Notes: generated by a model not told the origin, from the letters alone. A DNA stretch of 64,000 bases from Pseudomonas monsensis (GCF_014268495.2 NZ_CP077087.1:851001-915000), one strand, 5' to 3'; counted from the stretch's first letter, positions 8,592-18,657 are shown. Numbers and translations: made by a program.

Positions 8592-9014
8592 ATGCGTCAT
8601 TACGAAATCATCTTTCTGGTCCACCCTGACCAGAGCGAGCAAGTCGGCGGCATGGTTGAGCGTTACACCAAGCTGATCGAAGAAGACGGCGGCAAAATCC
8701 ACCGTCTGGAAGACTGGGGCCGTCGTCAACTGGCCTACGCAATCAACAATGTTCACAAGGCTCACTACGTGATGCTGAACGTTGAGTGCACTGGCAAGGC
8801 TCTGGCCGAGCTGGAAGACAACTTCCGCTACAACGATGCAGTGATCCGTAACCTGGTCATCCGTCGCGACGAAGCCGTTACTGGCCAGTCCGAGATGCTC
8901 AAGGCTGAAGAAAACCGCAGTGAGCGCCGTGAGCGTCGCGACCGTCCTGAGCACGAAGGCGTTGATAGCGCTGATAGTGATGACAGCGACAACAGCGATA
9001 ACGCTGACGAGTAA
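8592..9014 (+). CDS. rpsF: 30S ribosomal protein S6
   Basis: A small-subunit platform protein of 140 residues that forms a heterodimer with S18. The start (MRHYEIIFLVHPDQSEQV) and the KLIEEDGGKIHRLEDWGRR segment are diagnostic. A clear AAGGAG lies 5 bases before the ATG. The C-terminus carries a long acidic, Ser/Asp-rich tail, the region glutamylated by RimK in other bacteria. First gene of an operon with rpsR, a DUF2232 gene and rplI, preceded by a strong promoter. Confidence 0.98.
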   Translation: MRHYEIIFLVHPDQSEQVGGMVERYTKLIEEDGGKIHRLEDWGRRQLAYAINNVHKAHYVMLNVECTGKALAELEDNFRYNDAVIRNLVIRRDEAVTGQSEMLKAEENRSERRERRDRPEHEGVDSADSDDSDNSDNADE

Positions 9015-9042
9015 TCCACGGACCTTTTAAGGAGCCTATCAA

Positions 9043-9273
9043 ATGGCACGTTTCTTCCGTCGTCGTAAATTCTGCCGCTTCACCGCTGAAGACGTGAAAG
9101 AGATCGATTACAAAGATCTCAACACTCTGAAAGCCTACGTATCCGAGACCGGCAAAATCGTTCCAAGCCGCATCACCGGTACCAAAGCTCGTTATCAGCG
9201 TCAGCTGGCCACCGCTATCAAGCGCGCCCGCTTCCTGGCCCTGCTGGCCTACACCGACAGCCACGGCCGCTGA
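9043..9273 (+). CDS. rpsR: 30S ribosomal protein S18
   Basis: A platform protein of 76 residues and partner of S6. The sequence begins [18 protein letters not shown] and contains the conserved [19 protein letters not shown] block. It starts 28 bases after rpsF with an AAGGAG Shine-Dalgarno. The N-terminal cysteine after the arginine run is retained. Confidence 0.98.
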
Positions 9274-9309
9274 GACCGGGCAGTCGACAAGTAGCAAAGG
9301 ATTGAATGC

Positions 9310-10203
9310 ATGCGTGCCTTAGCTGAGTTCATCATGCGAGGCCGTATGCAGGCCACTCTCGTGGTGGCCGGATGTGCAACATTGCCGTTGTTGTATTGGT
9401 TGGGTGCTGCCGCAGGGAGCCTTGTGCTGCTGCGGCGCGGACTGACGGACGCCCTGGGTGTTCTGTCTCTGGGGCTGCTGCCGGCGTTGATCTGGTGGCT
9501 GTATGCCGATGACCCACGGGCACTTCTGGTGCTGCTGGGGTCTTCGGGACTTGCGTTGGTTTTGCGCGCAAGTGAGTCCTGGGTTCGTACGCTGCTGGTC
9601 AGCGTAGCGATTGGCGTGGTGTTTTCAGTGGTGCTCGGGGCGGCGTTTGCGGCCCAGATCGAGATGCTCGCGCAGGCCTTGATAAAGGTCATGCCGGCGC
9701 TTCTCGGTGAAACCTACAAGCAATTGTCGGTCGATGAGCAAGCGCATTTCGCGTCCCTGATTGCACCCGTGCTGACCGGACTGATTGCGGCACTGTTGCA
9801 GATCGTCAGCGTGCTGAGCCTGATTGTCGGGCGGCATTGGCAGGCGTTGTTGTACAACCCGGGTGGTTTTGGTCGCGAGTTTCGCGCCATCCGGATCCCG
9901 CTGGGGCCGGCGATGTTGCTGCTGGCGTTGATGCTTCTGGGCCCGAATCTCGGTGCACAGATGGCCATGTTGACGCCGTTGTGCAGTGTACCGCTGGTGT
10001 TCGCCGGACTCGCCCTGATTCACGGGCTGGTCGGGCAGAAGCGACTGGCCGGTTTCTGGCTGGTGGGGTTGTACGTCACGCTGCTGTTGTTCATGCAGCT
10101 GATCTATCCGTTGCTCGTGGTTCTGGCCATTGTCGACAGCCTGATTGATTTTCGCGGTCGTCACGTGTCGAAAGACACCGACAGCGCGAACGGTGAAGGT
10201 TAA
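9310..10203 (+). CDS. DUF2232-type integral membrane protein
   Basis: A polytopic inner-membrane protein of 297 residues with about eight hydrophobic segments spread along it. Pseudomonads usually carry an unnamed membrane protein of this kind between rpsR and rplI; its role is unknown. The ATG at 9310 has only a weak upstream GATTG, and a second in-frame methionine lies 11 codons later (MRGRMQAT), so the start is uncertain. Membership in DUF2232 rests on position and topology, not on a motif I can verify. Confidence 0.85.
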   Translation: MRALAEFIMRGRMQATLVVAGCATLPLLYWLGAAAGSLVLLRRGLTDALGVLSLGLLPALIWWLYADDPRALLVLLGSSGLALVLRASESWVRTLLVSVAIGVVFSVVLGAAFAAQIEMLAQALIKVMPALLGETYKQLSVDEQAHFASLIAPVLTGLIAALLQIVSVLSLIVGRHWQALLYNPGGFGREFRAIRIPLGPAMLLLALMLLGPNLGAQMAMLTPLCSVPLVFAGLALIHGLVGQKRLAGFWLVGLYVTLLLFMQLIYPLLVVLAIVDSLIDFRGRHVSKDTDSANGEG

Positions 10204-10222
10204 AAGTTAAGAGGATTTCCAC

Positions 10223-10669
10223 ATGCAACTGATCCTTCTGGAAAAAATCGCCAACCTGGGCAACCTGGGCGACAAAGTAAACGTTAAGGCCGGTTACGGC
10301 CGTAACTACCTGCTGCCTTTCGGCAAAGCTACCGCTGCGACCGCTGCCAACCTGGCTGCGTTCGAAGAGCGTCGCGCTGAGCTGGAAAAAGCCGCCGCAG
10401 ACCGTAAAGCATCGGCTGAAAGCCGTGCTGCCCAACTGGCCGAGCTGGAAGTGACCATCACTGCCACCGCTGGCGACGAAGGCAAGCTGTTCGGTTCGAT
10501 CGGTACTCACGACATCGCTGACGCACTGACCGCCTCCGGCGTTGAAGTGCAGAAGAGCGAAGTTCGTCTGCCGAACGGCACCATCCGCAACGTGGGTGAA
10601 TTCGACGTGGCTGTGCACCTGCACGCCGAAGTTGAAGCCACCGTACGCGTTGTCGTGGTAGCAGCTTAA
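10223..10669 (+). CDS. rplI: 50S ribosomal protein L9
   Basis: A large-subunit protein of 148 residues that binds 23S rRNA at the L1-stalk base and projects a long helix. The N-terminal domain has the signature QLILLEKIANLGNLGDKV and GYGRNYLLPFGKA, the connecting alanine/glutamate-rich helix spans about residues 40-78, and the C-terminal domain contains KLFGSIGTHDIADAL. An AGAGGA motif precedes the ATG. Last gene of the rpsF operon; a strong terminator follows at 10716. Confidence 0.98.
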   Translation: MQLILLEKIANLGNLGDKVNVKAGYGRNYLLPFGKATAATAANLAAFEERRAELEKAAADRKASAESRAAQLAELEVTITATAGDEGKLFGSIGTHDIADALTASGVEVQKSEVRLPNGTIRNVGEFDVAVHLHAEVEATVRVVVVAA

Positions 10670-10715
10670 GCAACACCTGATCGGCTGGCGGCTTGTCCGT
10701 CAGACGGTTAACATC

Positions 10716-10753
10716 GGGCACGATCCTGTTTACAGGTCGTGCCCTTTGTCTTT
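10716..10753 (+). terminator. Rho-independent terminator after rplI
   Basis: GGGCACGA pairs with TCGTGCCC, extended inside by CCTG/CAGG, then a T-rich tract TTTGTCTTT. It separates the ribosomal operon from dnaB. Confidence 0.85.
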
Positions 10754-10790
10754 CTGAATTCCCTGTTTTTCCAAACAAACACAAGTGGCC

Positions 10791-12188
10791 ATGAACGATA
10801 TCTCCGCTCCCGAGCAATACGATCTGCAAACCGCTGCCCTGAAGGTGCCGCCGCATTCCATCGAGGCCGAACAGGCTGTGCTCGGTGGTCTGATGCTGGA
10901 CAACAACGCCTGGGAACGCGTGCTCGATCAAGTCTCCGACGGCGATTTCTATCGGCATGACCACCGTCTGATCTTCCGTGCGATCGCCAAACTGGCCGAT
11001 CAGAACATGCCGATCGACGTCGTGACCCTGTCCGAGCAACTGGACAAGGAAGGGCAGACTTCGCAGGTCGGTGGCCTCGGTTACCTCGGCGAGCTGGCGA
11101 AAAATACGCCGTCCGTCGCCAACATCAAGGCCTATGCGCAGATCGTTCGCCAGCGGGCGACGTTGCGCCAGTTGATCGGCATCAGCACCGAAATCGCCGA
11201 CAGCGCCTTCAACCCCGAAGGTCGCACCGCCGAAGAGATCCTCGACGAGGCCGAACGGCAGATCTTCCAGATCGCCGAAGCGCGGCCGAAGACCGGCGGC
11301 CCGGTGGGCGTCAACGAACTGTTGACCAAGGCCATCGACCGCATCGACACCCTGTTCAACACCGACAACGCCATCACCGGCCTGTCCACCGGTTACACCG
11401 ACCTCGACGAGAAGACCAGTGGCCTGCAACCGGCCGACTTGATCATCGTCGCGGGCCGTCCGTCGATGGGTAAAACCACCTTTGCGATGAACCTGGTGGA
11501 AAACGCGGTGTTGCGCAGCGAGAAGGCCGTGCTGGTGTACTCCCTCGAGATGCCAGGTGAATCGCTGATCATGCGTATGCTGTCGTCGCTGGGTCGTATC
11601 GACCAGACCAAGGTTCGTTCCGGCCAGCTGGAAGACGACGACTGGCCACGTCTGACCTCGGCAGTCAATCTGCTCAACGATCGCAAGCTGTTCATCGACG
11701 ACACCGCGGGCATCAGTCCGTCGGAAATGCGTGCGCGCACCCGGCGTCTGGTGCGTGAGCACGGCGATATCGGCCTGATCATGATCGACTACCTGCAACT
11801 GATGCAGATTCCAGGCTCCAGCGGTGACAACCGGACCAACGAGATTTCCGAGATCTCGCGTTCCCTCAAAGCCCTGGCCAAGGAGTTCAACTGCCCGGTG
11901 GTTGCCCTGTCACAGCTCAACCGTTCCCTGGAGCAACGCCCGAACAAACGCCCGGTGAACTCCGACTTGCGCGAATCCGGAGCGATCGAGCAGGACGCCG
12001 ACGTGATCATGTTCGTGTACCGGGACGAGGTGTATCACCCGGAAACCGAACACAAGGGCATTGCCGAAATCATCATCGGCAAGCAGCGTAACGGCCCGAT
12101 CGGCTTCATCCGTCTGGCGTTCATCGGTAAGTACACGCGTTTCGAAAACCTCGCGCCGGGCAGTTACAACTTCGACGACGACGAGTGA
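10791..12188 (+). CDS. dnaB: Replicative DNA helicase DnaB
   Basis: The hexameric 5'-to-3' helicase of the replication fork, 465 residues. The N-terminal primase-interacting domain (about 20-120) is followed by a linker and the RecA-like domain with Walker A GRPSMGKTTF (about 222-231) and Walker B GLIMIDYLQLM. An arginine-finger region near residues 420-440 is present. A GTG two codons upstream (10785) is in frame, but the ATG at 10791 gives the usual length for the family. Its 3' end faces the effector-like operon across a 40-base gap. Confidence 0.97.
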   Translation: MNDISAPEQYDLQTAALKVPPHSIEAEQAVLGGLMLDNNAWERVLDQVSDGDFYRHDHRLIFRAIAKLADQNMPIDVVTLSEQLDKEGQTSQVGGLGYLGELAKNTPSVANIKAYAQIVRQRATLRQLIGISTEIADSAFNPEGRTAEEILDEAERQIFQIAEARPKTGGPVGVNELLTKAIDRIDTLFNTDNAITGLSTGYTDLDEKTSGLQPADLIIVAGRPSMGKTTFAMNLVENAVLRSEKAVLVYSLEMPGESLIMRMLSSLGRIDQTKVRSGQLEDDDWPRLTSAVNLLNDRKLFIDDTAGISPSEMRARTRRLVREHGDIGLIMIDYLQLMQIPGSSGDNRTNEISEISRSLKALAKEFNCPVVALSQLNRSLEQRPNKRPVNSDLRESGAIEQDADVIMFVYRDEVYHPETEHKGIAEIIIGKQRNGPIGFIRLAFIGKYTRFENLAPGSYNFDDDE

Positions 12189-12228
12189 CCGTCGGCCGAC
12201 ATCATTCGGCCAACGATCTCTCTCAGTG

Positions 12229-15200
12229 TCATTCAGCTTCGCGGGTTGTCTGTTCGTCCGTGGTGCGGGCAGCCTGCTCACTCAGCTCTTGCCGGGTCAG
12301 CGTCTCGACCAGCGCCGCTTCCTCGATTGCCAGTGAAGCCTGCAGTGCTCTTGACTGCTCGTCATAGTCGGCAAACGCCAGTGTCTTCGCGTTATGTGCA
12401 GCGTCGAGCGTTGCCTGACGATCCTGGAATGGCTGACGCTGGGATTCGAACTGCGACCGGTACTTGTGTGTGACGAATTCCTGCCAGAACTCCCGCGAGA
12501 TCAACGCCTGAAATTCTTCTGGAGAATTATCCAGCGCAATGACCTTTTCGTAGGCGGCATCCAATTGGGCCTTTGACACGTCGGCCAACTGTGCAAAGCC
12601 CATCCGCTCGGGTTGTCCCGGCAGTTGCAGGCGATCTTTCAGGCCGTGGCGGTAGGCGAGCCGGATTTCGACCTCTTCCTGTACATGGGCCGCGCCTGCC
12701 TGGGTTCCTCGCGTTTCGCTGATGGCCGCTTCACGCCGTGCGATGTCCGCCGATGCGATTTTGTCCACCTCGTGCAGGCGGAACAACGATTTGGAAAGCG
12801 CTGACAGCTCCGGGCCTTGTGCCTGGTCACGGGCCTGGGTCCGCGCGTTGTACATCATTGTCCGCACTTCAAGATTGGCAAATGTGAAGGCCGCCCGGTC
12901 ACAGCAGGTCGCTTCGCCCGCCCGAGAGAAAAGCTCCCTGCGCAAGCGTTCGGACTCCGGACTGTTTTCGGTGATGCTATCAATCACCTTCCAGACCCTT
13001 TGCTGCAGTGCCTGGTGGCCGGCGGGATCTTGCAGCAAGCGTTCAAGGGTATCGAACAAACCGTCCGAACCTTGCTGATCACGCAGGGTCTGCCATTGAG
13101 TTCTTCTGGCGGACACCTCGTCGGCGGACAGGCCGGCGGTCCAGCGTGCCATCGGGTCATCAGCCATGGCCCGAACGACGGCCGGGCCCCGTCCGCGGGC
13201 GGAGTCGATCAGATTGTTGCGGCCGGTCAACGGTGTCTCGGCTTCTATCAGGCGTTCGTTGTAACGGTTGAGGCGTGTAAGGGTTTCCGCGGATAACGGA
13301 TTTCTGCCAATGTCGGTGACGTTGTTGACCCGTGCGGTGTGCGCCAGGCGCTCGTCCGGTGGCGCGATGACCGCGTCGTGAATCTCCGTGATCCGGTTGT
13401 GACGCAGATTGACGGTGTCGAGCAAGGGCTGGTCGACAAGTCCCGTGGGGAATGCGTCGATGCCAGTGCTCGCCAGATTGAGCGAGCGCATATCGAGGAT
13501 CTGGCTGAAGTCCGGGGTGATAGCCAAATGAGGGTTGTCGTTCAGCCACAGGGCGCGCAGTGTGCTGCGTCCGGCCAGAACCTGAGCGCTCTCGGCGGTC
13601 AGGGCAATCTGGTTGTCCTGCAAAAACAGACGGGTCAGACCGTGCATTTCGCCAACGGCGGGTGGTAGTTCACGCAGTTGATTGCGCGAAAGGTCCAGCC
13701 AGCGCACATGGCGAAAACGGGTCAGAAAACCTTCGGGCGACGTGCTCAGGCTCATGTTGCTCAGTTTCAGCGAACCGACATGACTGAAGTCCACATCAAT
13801 GTCCGGCAGGCTGGGCAGGTTCAGACCGCTGAGGTCCAGCTCGAGGCCGATCGGCGTTTGGTCGTTGGCCAGTTTCTGGGGTGTTTCACGCCGCCAGCAA
13901 GCGAGTATCCGATTGCTCGCCTCGGTCCGGTCGTTACGGTTTTGCGCGTTGATCTGCAATTGATTCGCCCGAATATAGCGCTGACGGATGCCACCGCCGG
14001 AAAACACCCAGGCATCGAGCTGGCCTTTCAGCATGCTGAACTCCTGTTCGAGGTTATTGAGCCGGATGCCTGCGGCGTCCTGTTCAAGGCTCCAGATGAA
14101 GTCCCGACAGGCCTTGATGCTTTTGCCCGGATACAAGCGCCGATAACGCTGAACCCCTGAATCTTCGGTATCAAAGGCTGTCGGGCGCGTCGTCTTGATC
14201 AGCTCGGGATGTTCTTTGTTCAGTCGCCGCCAGTAACTGTCGAATTCTCTCCAGTAGCCCGGAGGGAAGTCGTTACCCGCCAGGTGTGTGACCGAGTTGA
14301 TACGCGCCACTGACGCCAGGCGTTCTGCGGCCGGATTAATGAAGGCCTGTGGCACTTCCCGAAGCGAGTTGTGGCTCAGATTCAGGTCTGTCAAGGCGCT
14401 CATCTCCTCCAGGCCTGTCGGCCAGTGAGTGATTCCGGTGTGACTGAGATCCAGCGAATTCAATCCGGACATGCCACTGAAGTCCGGTGTGTTGTTCAAA
14501 GGATTATGGGAAAGGTCGAGCGCAATCAACTGGTTCAGGCCGGCCAGCCTTGCAGCGCCTTGTTGATCCAGTTCTATGTGGTTCGAGCTCAAGTCCAGCC
14601 GTGTCAGCTTGCGCATGTCCGCCACCGGAGCCGGTAGTTTTTCAAGGCTGGAATGCTTGATGGACAAGCTGCGCAGGTCGGAAAAACCGGACAGAAAAGT
14701 CTCGGCGGCAGCCGACCCGTTGACGCCCGAAAGCGTTAACACGCGCACGTGACTGAAATCCGCGCTCAGTACCGGCAGGGATATGCCTTCGGCGGACAAT
14801 ATCAGCCGCGCCGCAGTCTCGTGACGCCAGCAGCGTTTGATCTCATCGGCGATCAGCTTCGCCTTGACCTCTGAAGCTGAGGAGGTCTGCGCGCCGCTTT
14901 CGATCCAGGCAAGCAAATCCTTTTTCAGGGTTTTGTATTCAGCTTCCTTGCGAGTCAGCGCGGCGCTGGCGGTGTCGCCAAACCACTGGAGCCAGGTCGC
15001 AACCTGTTGATCGTCAAAGGAGGGGAACAGTTTACGCACGCGAGGCTCCAGCCTTTTCGGGCGATTGACGAAAGCGGCCAAGCGCTCGGCCAGACTTTGG
15101 CGCACCGGCCGTTCCGGTTCGCCACGGCGCATTCCGCCCGTTCCCGCGACGTTGACGCCCACCCAGCCATCCCGGGGGTCGAACACGATGGCTTCCGATC

Positions 15201-15960
15201 GGCCGGGACGAGTGGCGACATACACGTTGTCCGGGTCACGGGCCACCGGATCCTGCGTCCGGATGATGCGCATCACCGCCGCGTGGGGCGACGACGCCTC
15301 CTGATCATGCAAGACCTGATAGGTGCGTTCGTGGATCACCACGTAGAGTTTGCCCTCGTGACGGATCAGGCCGTCGCCATCGACTTCGACGTAGGCGAAG
15401 TCCAGCGTTGTCCGGAAGGCTTCAAGGCGGGTCTCGGACAGTGTGAAGATGATCGACTCAAGGTCCGGGCGCGGATGCCAGAGCGCGCTGTCGGCATCAC
15501 GCACCAGCACCGGGCCGGAAGGGGTCAGTTCGCTGTGCAGTCTGGCGCGGTACAGACCGGTCAACGGATCGATGCCGATCTGCACGATGCCGCCGTCCGG
15601 CACATCGACATATGGGCGTCCCTTGAGTGTACGAAAACCTTGTGCGTCAGCCTCCGGCAAGCGTGCGCCAGTGGCGATCCAGTAGGACTCGATGGCTGTT
15701 TGCGCACGGGGCGAAGGCAGGGTTGCAGCCGTCGGCAGCTCATGAACGGTCAATGGAGGGGCTGGCGCAATCGCATCGGGATTGACGTCGGGTCGTGCTC
15801 TGCCAGGCTCGGGGTGGTACCGCGCCAGCATCGTGGTTGGCGCCCAGACATCGATCCGGCCCGGTCTGTCGAGCGACGACGAGGGGGCCTGTGCGGGGGA
15901 GGTCGCAGGGGAATGGATGTCGACAGTGGTGGTGCCTCTGACGGGGGGGCGAATCTTCAT
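12229..15960 (-). CDS. Large LRR protein with C-terminal NEL-type E3 ubiquitin ligase domain (putative effector)
   Basis: A 1243-residue protein. Residues 1-90 are proline/alanine-rich with no signal peptide. A domain at about 90-275 is shared with the two upstream paralogues. Two modules follow, each a helical stretch containing LKxxLxxW then leucine-rich repeats (LRRs at about 400-530 and 715-870, e.g. LTRLDLSSNHI and VRWLDLSRNQL), which looks like an internal duplication. Residues from about 920 resemble the NEL domain of IpaH/SspH ligases: the motif C-C-D-R at 1019-1022 matches the catalytic CxD(R), with C1019 the predicted nucleophile. NEL proteins ubiquitinate eukaryotic proteins after type III secretion; delivery here is unknown. 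The start was chosen because CAAGGATGAA precedes it, as in both paralogues. An in-frame ATG 66 bases earlier lacks this. Confidence 0.82.
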   Translation of the reverse strand: MKIRPPVRGTTTVDIHSPATSPAQAPSSSLDRPGRIDVWAPTTMLARYHPEPGRARPDVNPDAIAPAPPLTVHELPTAATLPSPRAQTAIESYWIATGARLPEADAQGFRTLKGRPYVDVPDGGIVQIGIDPLTGLYRARLHSELTPSGPVLVRDADSALWHPRPDLESIIFTLSETRLEAFRTTLDFAYVEVDGDGLIRHEGKLYVVIHERTYQVLHDQEASSPHAAVMRIIRTQDPVARDPDNVYVATRPGRSEAIVFDPRDGWVGVNVAGTGGMRRGEPERPVRQSLAERLAAFVNRPKRLEPRVRKLFPSFDDQQVATWLQWFGDTASAALTRKEAEYKTLKKDLLAWIESGAQTSSASEVKAKLIADEIKRCWRHETAARLILSAEGISLPVLSADFSHVRVLTLSGVNGSAAAETFLSGFSDLRSLSIKHSSLEKLPAPVADMRKLTRLDLSSNHIELDQQGAARLAGLNQLIALDLSHNPLNNTPDFSGMSGLNSLDLSHTGITHWPTGLEEMSALTDLNLSHNSLREVPQAFINPAAERLASVARINSVTHLAGNDFPPGYWREFDSYWRRLNKEHPELIKTTRPTAFDTEDSGVQRYRRLYPGKSIKACRDFIWSLEQDAAGIRLNNLEQEFSMLKGQLDAWVFSGGGIRQRYIRANQLQINAQNRNDRTEASNRILACWRRETPQKLANDQTPIGLELDLSGLNLPSLPDIDVDFSHVGSLKLSNMSLSTSPEGFLTRFRHVRWLDLSRNQLRELPPAVGEMHGLTRLFLQDNQIALTAESAQVLAGRSTLRALWLNDNPHLAITPDFSQILDMRSLNLASTGIDAFPTGLVDQPLLDTVNLRHNRITEIHDAVIAPPDERLAHTARVNNVTDIGRNPLSAETLTRLNRYNERLIEAETPLTGRNNLIDSARGRGPAVVRAMADDPMARWTAGLSADEVSARRTQWQTLRDQQGSDGLFDTLERLLQDPAGHQALQQRVWKVIDSITENSPESERLRRELFSRAGEATCCDRAAFTFANLEVRTMMYNARTQARDQAQGPELSALSKSLFRLHEVDKIASADIARREAAISETRGTQAGAAHVQEEVEIRLAYRHGLKDRLQLPGQPERMGFAQLADVSKAQLDAAYEKVIALDNSPEEFQALISREFWQEFVTHKYRSQFESQRQPFQDRQATLDAAHNAKTLAFADYDEQSRALQASLAIEEAALVETLTRQELSEQAARTTDEQTTREAE

Positions 15961-16050
15961 ATTTTCATCCTTGCAGGGTTGCCCCTCGACCCTCGCGAAC
16001 GAGAGCCGTGAGGCATTTGGCGTCATTGCCTTGAGGTTTATCCGGCGGTC

Positions 16051-18624
16051 TTAAGCCGCCAGGTTGAATATTTTTTGTGCGGTTTTGCCATCGAAGGTTT
16101 CACGCCAGATGGCCACGTGCGGTAAACCGGCCTGTTCATCCCTGCGCTGGGACAACGTGCCGCGTCCGGCCTGCTCAAGGGTTTTCAGATGCCCGCCCTT
16201 GACCGTGAAATTCAGCGCATGGCTGTCGTGGGCCTCGTAGTGGAAATGGGCTTCCCATAACGGCGTGGTGTCAGAGCGATCATTGATCGAATAAACGTCG
16301 AGAAATGTTTTTTTCGCGCCTTTGCCCATCGGTTTGCGAGACACCTTACGGACCACATCGAGTTCGCCATGGTCGAGCAGATAATTCAGGCGCATGACAT
16401 CCAGCACGGCTCTGTTTTTGTACATGCGCACCAGAACGTTTTGTCCTTCTTCGGTCAGTGAGTCGCCAGCGCTGCGCAAGCGTGCGACCAGCCCGGCAGT
16501 TTCGCTGTCATCGACGGCCTGTTGATGGTTTTCCAGCAATCTTGCCTGATCGTTGAGGCGATCGGCCTCGGCGCCCAGATACTCGAGAATATCCGTCGGG
16601 TTGGTTTTTCTGGCTTCCCTGGATTTTGCTTCGGCCAAGTGTCCGGCGACGCCGGCCAGCAGGCGACGGGCTTCGCTGAGGCGTTCGGGCCGTGGTGTGT
16701 CGACAATGTGCGGGCGCACCGGCAACCATTCGCCCTGGTGTTTTTCGTAGCGCTGCGGCGGGCTGTCGGGGCGGAACGGGTCGGGCACCTTGAGCGTGAC
16801 ATTACCATCGGCAGCGATTTCCGTTTCTCCCACCAGTACCTTGTAAGTGCCGTGTTGGCGGGTACGGAACATTTTCCTGGGCGGCGCCGGAACGGCTGGC
16901 GAGGTATTCGACTGCGGCGGAACAAAGTCGAAATCGATCTCCTGATCGAGATGCGGAAGCTCGGTGTTGCGCTCGAACCTGTCATAGATAGTGGTCAGGC
17001 GACTTTCGATTTTGCTTTCGTATTGCTCGATCAGCGTAATGATTTCTTTGATGTAGCCGACCTTTTCCGGACTTTCCAGCGTCATTAACGCTGCGAATCG
17101 GCCTTTCTCGTTCTTTAGCTGATCGACGGCCAATAACAACGCCAAGGGTTGCTGGTGCTCGGGAATGCTCTTCAGACTTTCGGTGAACAGGTCGATTGCC
17201 CGTAACGATTCCATGCCCGGACTGGGCGGATTCGGAGAGTCATCCGTCAGCAGGCGCAGGTAAAGCGTCAACTGGTTGAATTTGATCTGATCGACGCCGG
17301 GGAGCTTGTTGTTCAATTCATCCAGGTCAGACACTGAGCTGGGGTCGGATTTCTTGATGTGTTCCATCAAGGCCTGACGGTCTTCGAGCAGCTTGAGCTT
17401 CTTGTTCAGATGGGTAATGACTCTCCGGTAAGTGCTTACGGACACGGCCAAGGCGAGAGGTTTGACTCGCATGTCCATGATCACCATGAGCCGGTTCAGG
17501 TTCTCCACCCGTTCCTTCTGGAACGTTCGCAATTCCCGCTTATATTGCCCGCTGGCTTTCAAATGCTTGAGCCATTCCCTGTTATCGATCAGCGACTGCA
17601 CGAAGTCCGCCTGCATTTTGAGGAGTTTGAGCATGTGCACTTCAAGCTTGATCAGGGCCTCGGTTCTTTCGGTACTGCCTTCGGGTTGCAGCCGCACCTG
17701 CTCATGCAGGGCATCGTATTGTTGCGATGACCTTTCAATGGCCTTGTGCGCGTTATGAATGGGCTGGTAGCGCTGCATCAGTTCGTCATGTATCGGTTTG
17801 AACGCCGGATGGCGTGGCATGCCGCCCTTGAGACCGGTGTTGATTGCCAGCCATTCGTTTCGCTCGTTTCGGGTGACTGCCAGGGTTGCCCCGGCGCGAC
17901 TGGCGTTATAGGTATTGGCGGTGTCGGTGGCCACGGGGTCAGCCGGTTTGACGATGCGCCAGACCGCCCGTTCGGGCGTGGAGGCATCGAGATCCTGCAA
18001 TGCCTGATAAGCATGGCCACGGATGACCACGTAGCGTTTGCCTGCGTGACTGAACAGACCGTGGACATCGGCGGCGGCAGTCCTGAAGTCCAGGTCCGTG
18101 CGAAAGGCAGCCAGACGCGTATCGGTCAGCGGCAAGCTGTCCGCGTCGAGTGGCGTGTGCGGGTGCCAGAGCCGGCTGACGGGATCGCGCAGAAGCAGCG
18201 GGCCGGAAGCGATCAGCTCGCTGGGCAGTCGGGCTCTGAACAGTCCCGTGTCCGGATCTCTCGCAACCAGCGTGACACGGCTGTTGGCCAGATCGACGTA
18301 GCGCCGTCCCCTGTGCACCCTGAAACCATCGCTGTTGGCATCCGGCAGCGCGGGGATGGCTGGCATGCTGTAACCCTCGATCGACTGCGGTGTTGTCGGC
18401 TGGATACTGAGGGGCGACTCGTTGAGCGTCACCGAAGGCGCCCGCGTGGGCATTATCGCGTCCGCATTGATGTCGCCCGTCTCGGACCGCGATGGCACTG
18501 TGCGGCGTGTCGAATTGACCCGGCCTGCGTCGATGTGGTGTGAAGGGGTGGGCGTACTCGGAGGCCGGGCCGGAGGGTGAACGTCGACCGCTACATTGAG
18601 TCGGGTGGGTGGTTTGATCACCAT
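16051..18624 (-). CDS. Large effector-like paralogue with shared AHFHY/GHLKTLEQ C-terminal domain (middle gene)
   Basis: An 857-residue protein of unproven function. Residues 1-100 are proline-rich and start with KPP and VDVHPP like its neighbours. The shared N-terminal domain follows (RRYVDL, DPDTGLFRARLPSEL, SGPLLLRD, LWHP), about residues 110-280. The middle (about 290-560) is mostly helical, charged coiled coil. The C-terminal 130 residues carry FLDVYSINDRS, PLWEAHFHY, GGHLKTLEQ and DGKTAQKIF, also in the gene at 18658. I associate this layout with large Pseudomonas proteins often labelled dermonecrotic-toxin-like, from memory only. It starts 33 bases after the upstream paralogue's stop, with AAGGATGAA as ribosome site. 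No signal peptide, membrane segment or immunity gene is seen. Confidence 0.8.
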   Translation of the reverse strand: MVIKPPTRLNVAVDVHPPARPPSTPTPSHHIDAGRVNSTRRTVPSRSETGDINADAIMPTRAPSVTLNESPLSIQPTTPQSIEGYSMPAIPALPDANSDGFRVHRGRRYVDLANSRVTLVARDPDTGLFRARLPSELIASGPLLLRDPVSRLWHPHTPLDADSLPLTDTRLAAFRTDLDFRTAAADVHGLFSHAGKRYVVIRGHAYQALQDLDASTPERAVWRIVKPADPVATDTANTYNASRAGATLAVTRNERNEWLAINTGLKGGMPRHPAFKPIHDELMQRYQPIHNAHKAIERSSQQYDALHEQVRLQPEGSTERTEALIKLEVHMLKLLKMQADFVQSLIDNREWLKHLKASGQYKRELRTFQKERVENLNRLMVIMDMRVKPLALAVSVSTYRRVITHLNKKLKLLEDRQALMEHIKKSDPSSVSDLDELNNKLPGVDQIKFNQLTLYLRLLTDDSPNPPSPGMESLRAIDLFTESLKSIPEHQQPLALLLAVDQLKNEKGRFAALMTLESPEKVGYIKEIITLIEQYESKIESRLTTIYDRFERNTELPHLDQEIDFDFVPPQSNTSPAVPAPPRKMFRTRQHGTYKVLVGETEIAADGNVTLKVPDPFRPDSPPQRYEKHQGEWLPVRPHIVDTPRPERLSEARRLLAGVAGHLAEAKSREARKTNPTDILEYLGAEADRLNDQARLLENHQQAVDDSETAGLVARLRSAGDSLTEEGQNVLVRMYKNRAVLDVMRLNYLLDHGELDVVRKVSRKPMGKGAKKTFLDVYSINDRSDTTPLWEAHFHYEAHDSHALNFTVKGGHLKTLEQAGRGTLSQRRDEQAGLPHVAIWRETFDGKTAQKIFNLAA

Positions 18625-18657
18625 GGTTTCATCCTTGAAAAGTGTGCTGTGAGTGGC

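Noticed and set aside
16027..16050. Immunity or chaperone gene between the effector-like paralogues
   Set aside because: The gaps are 90 and 33 bases and no small gene fits in either strand with a ribosome site.
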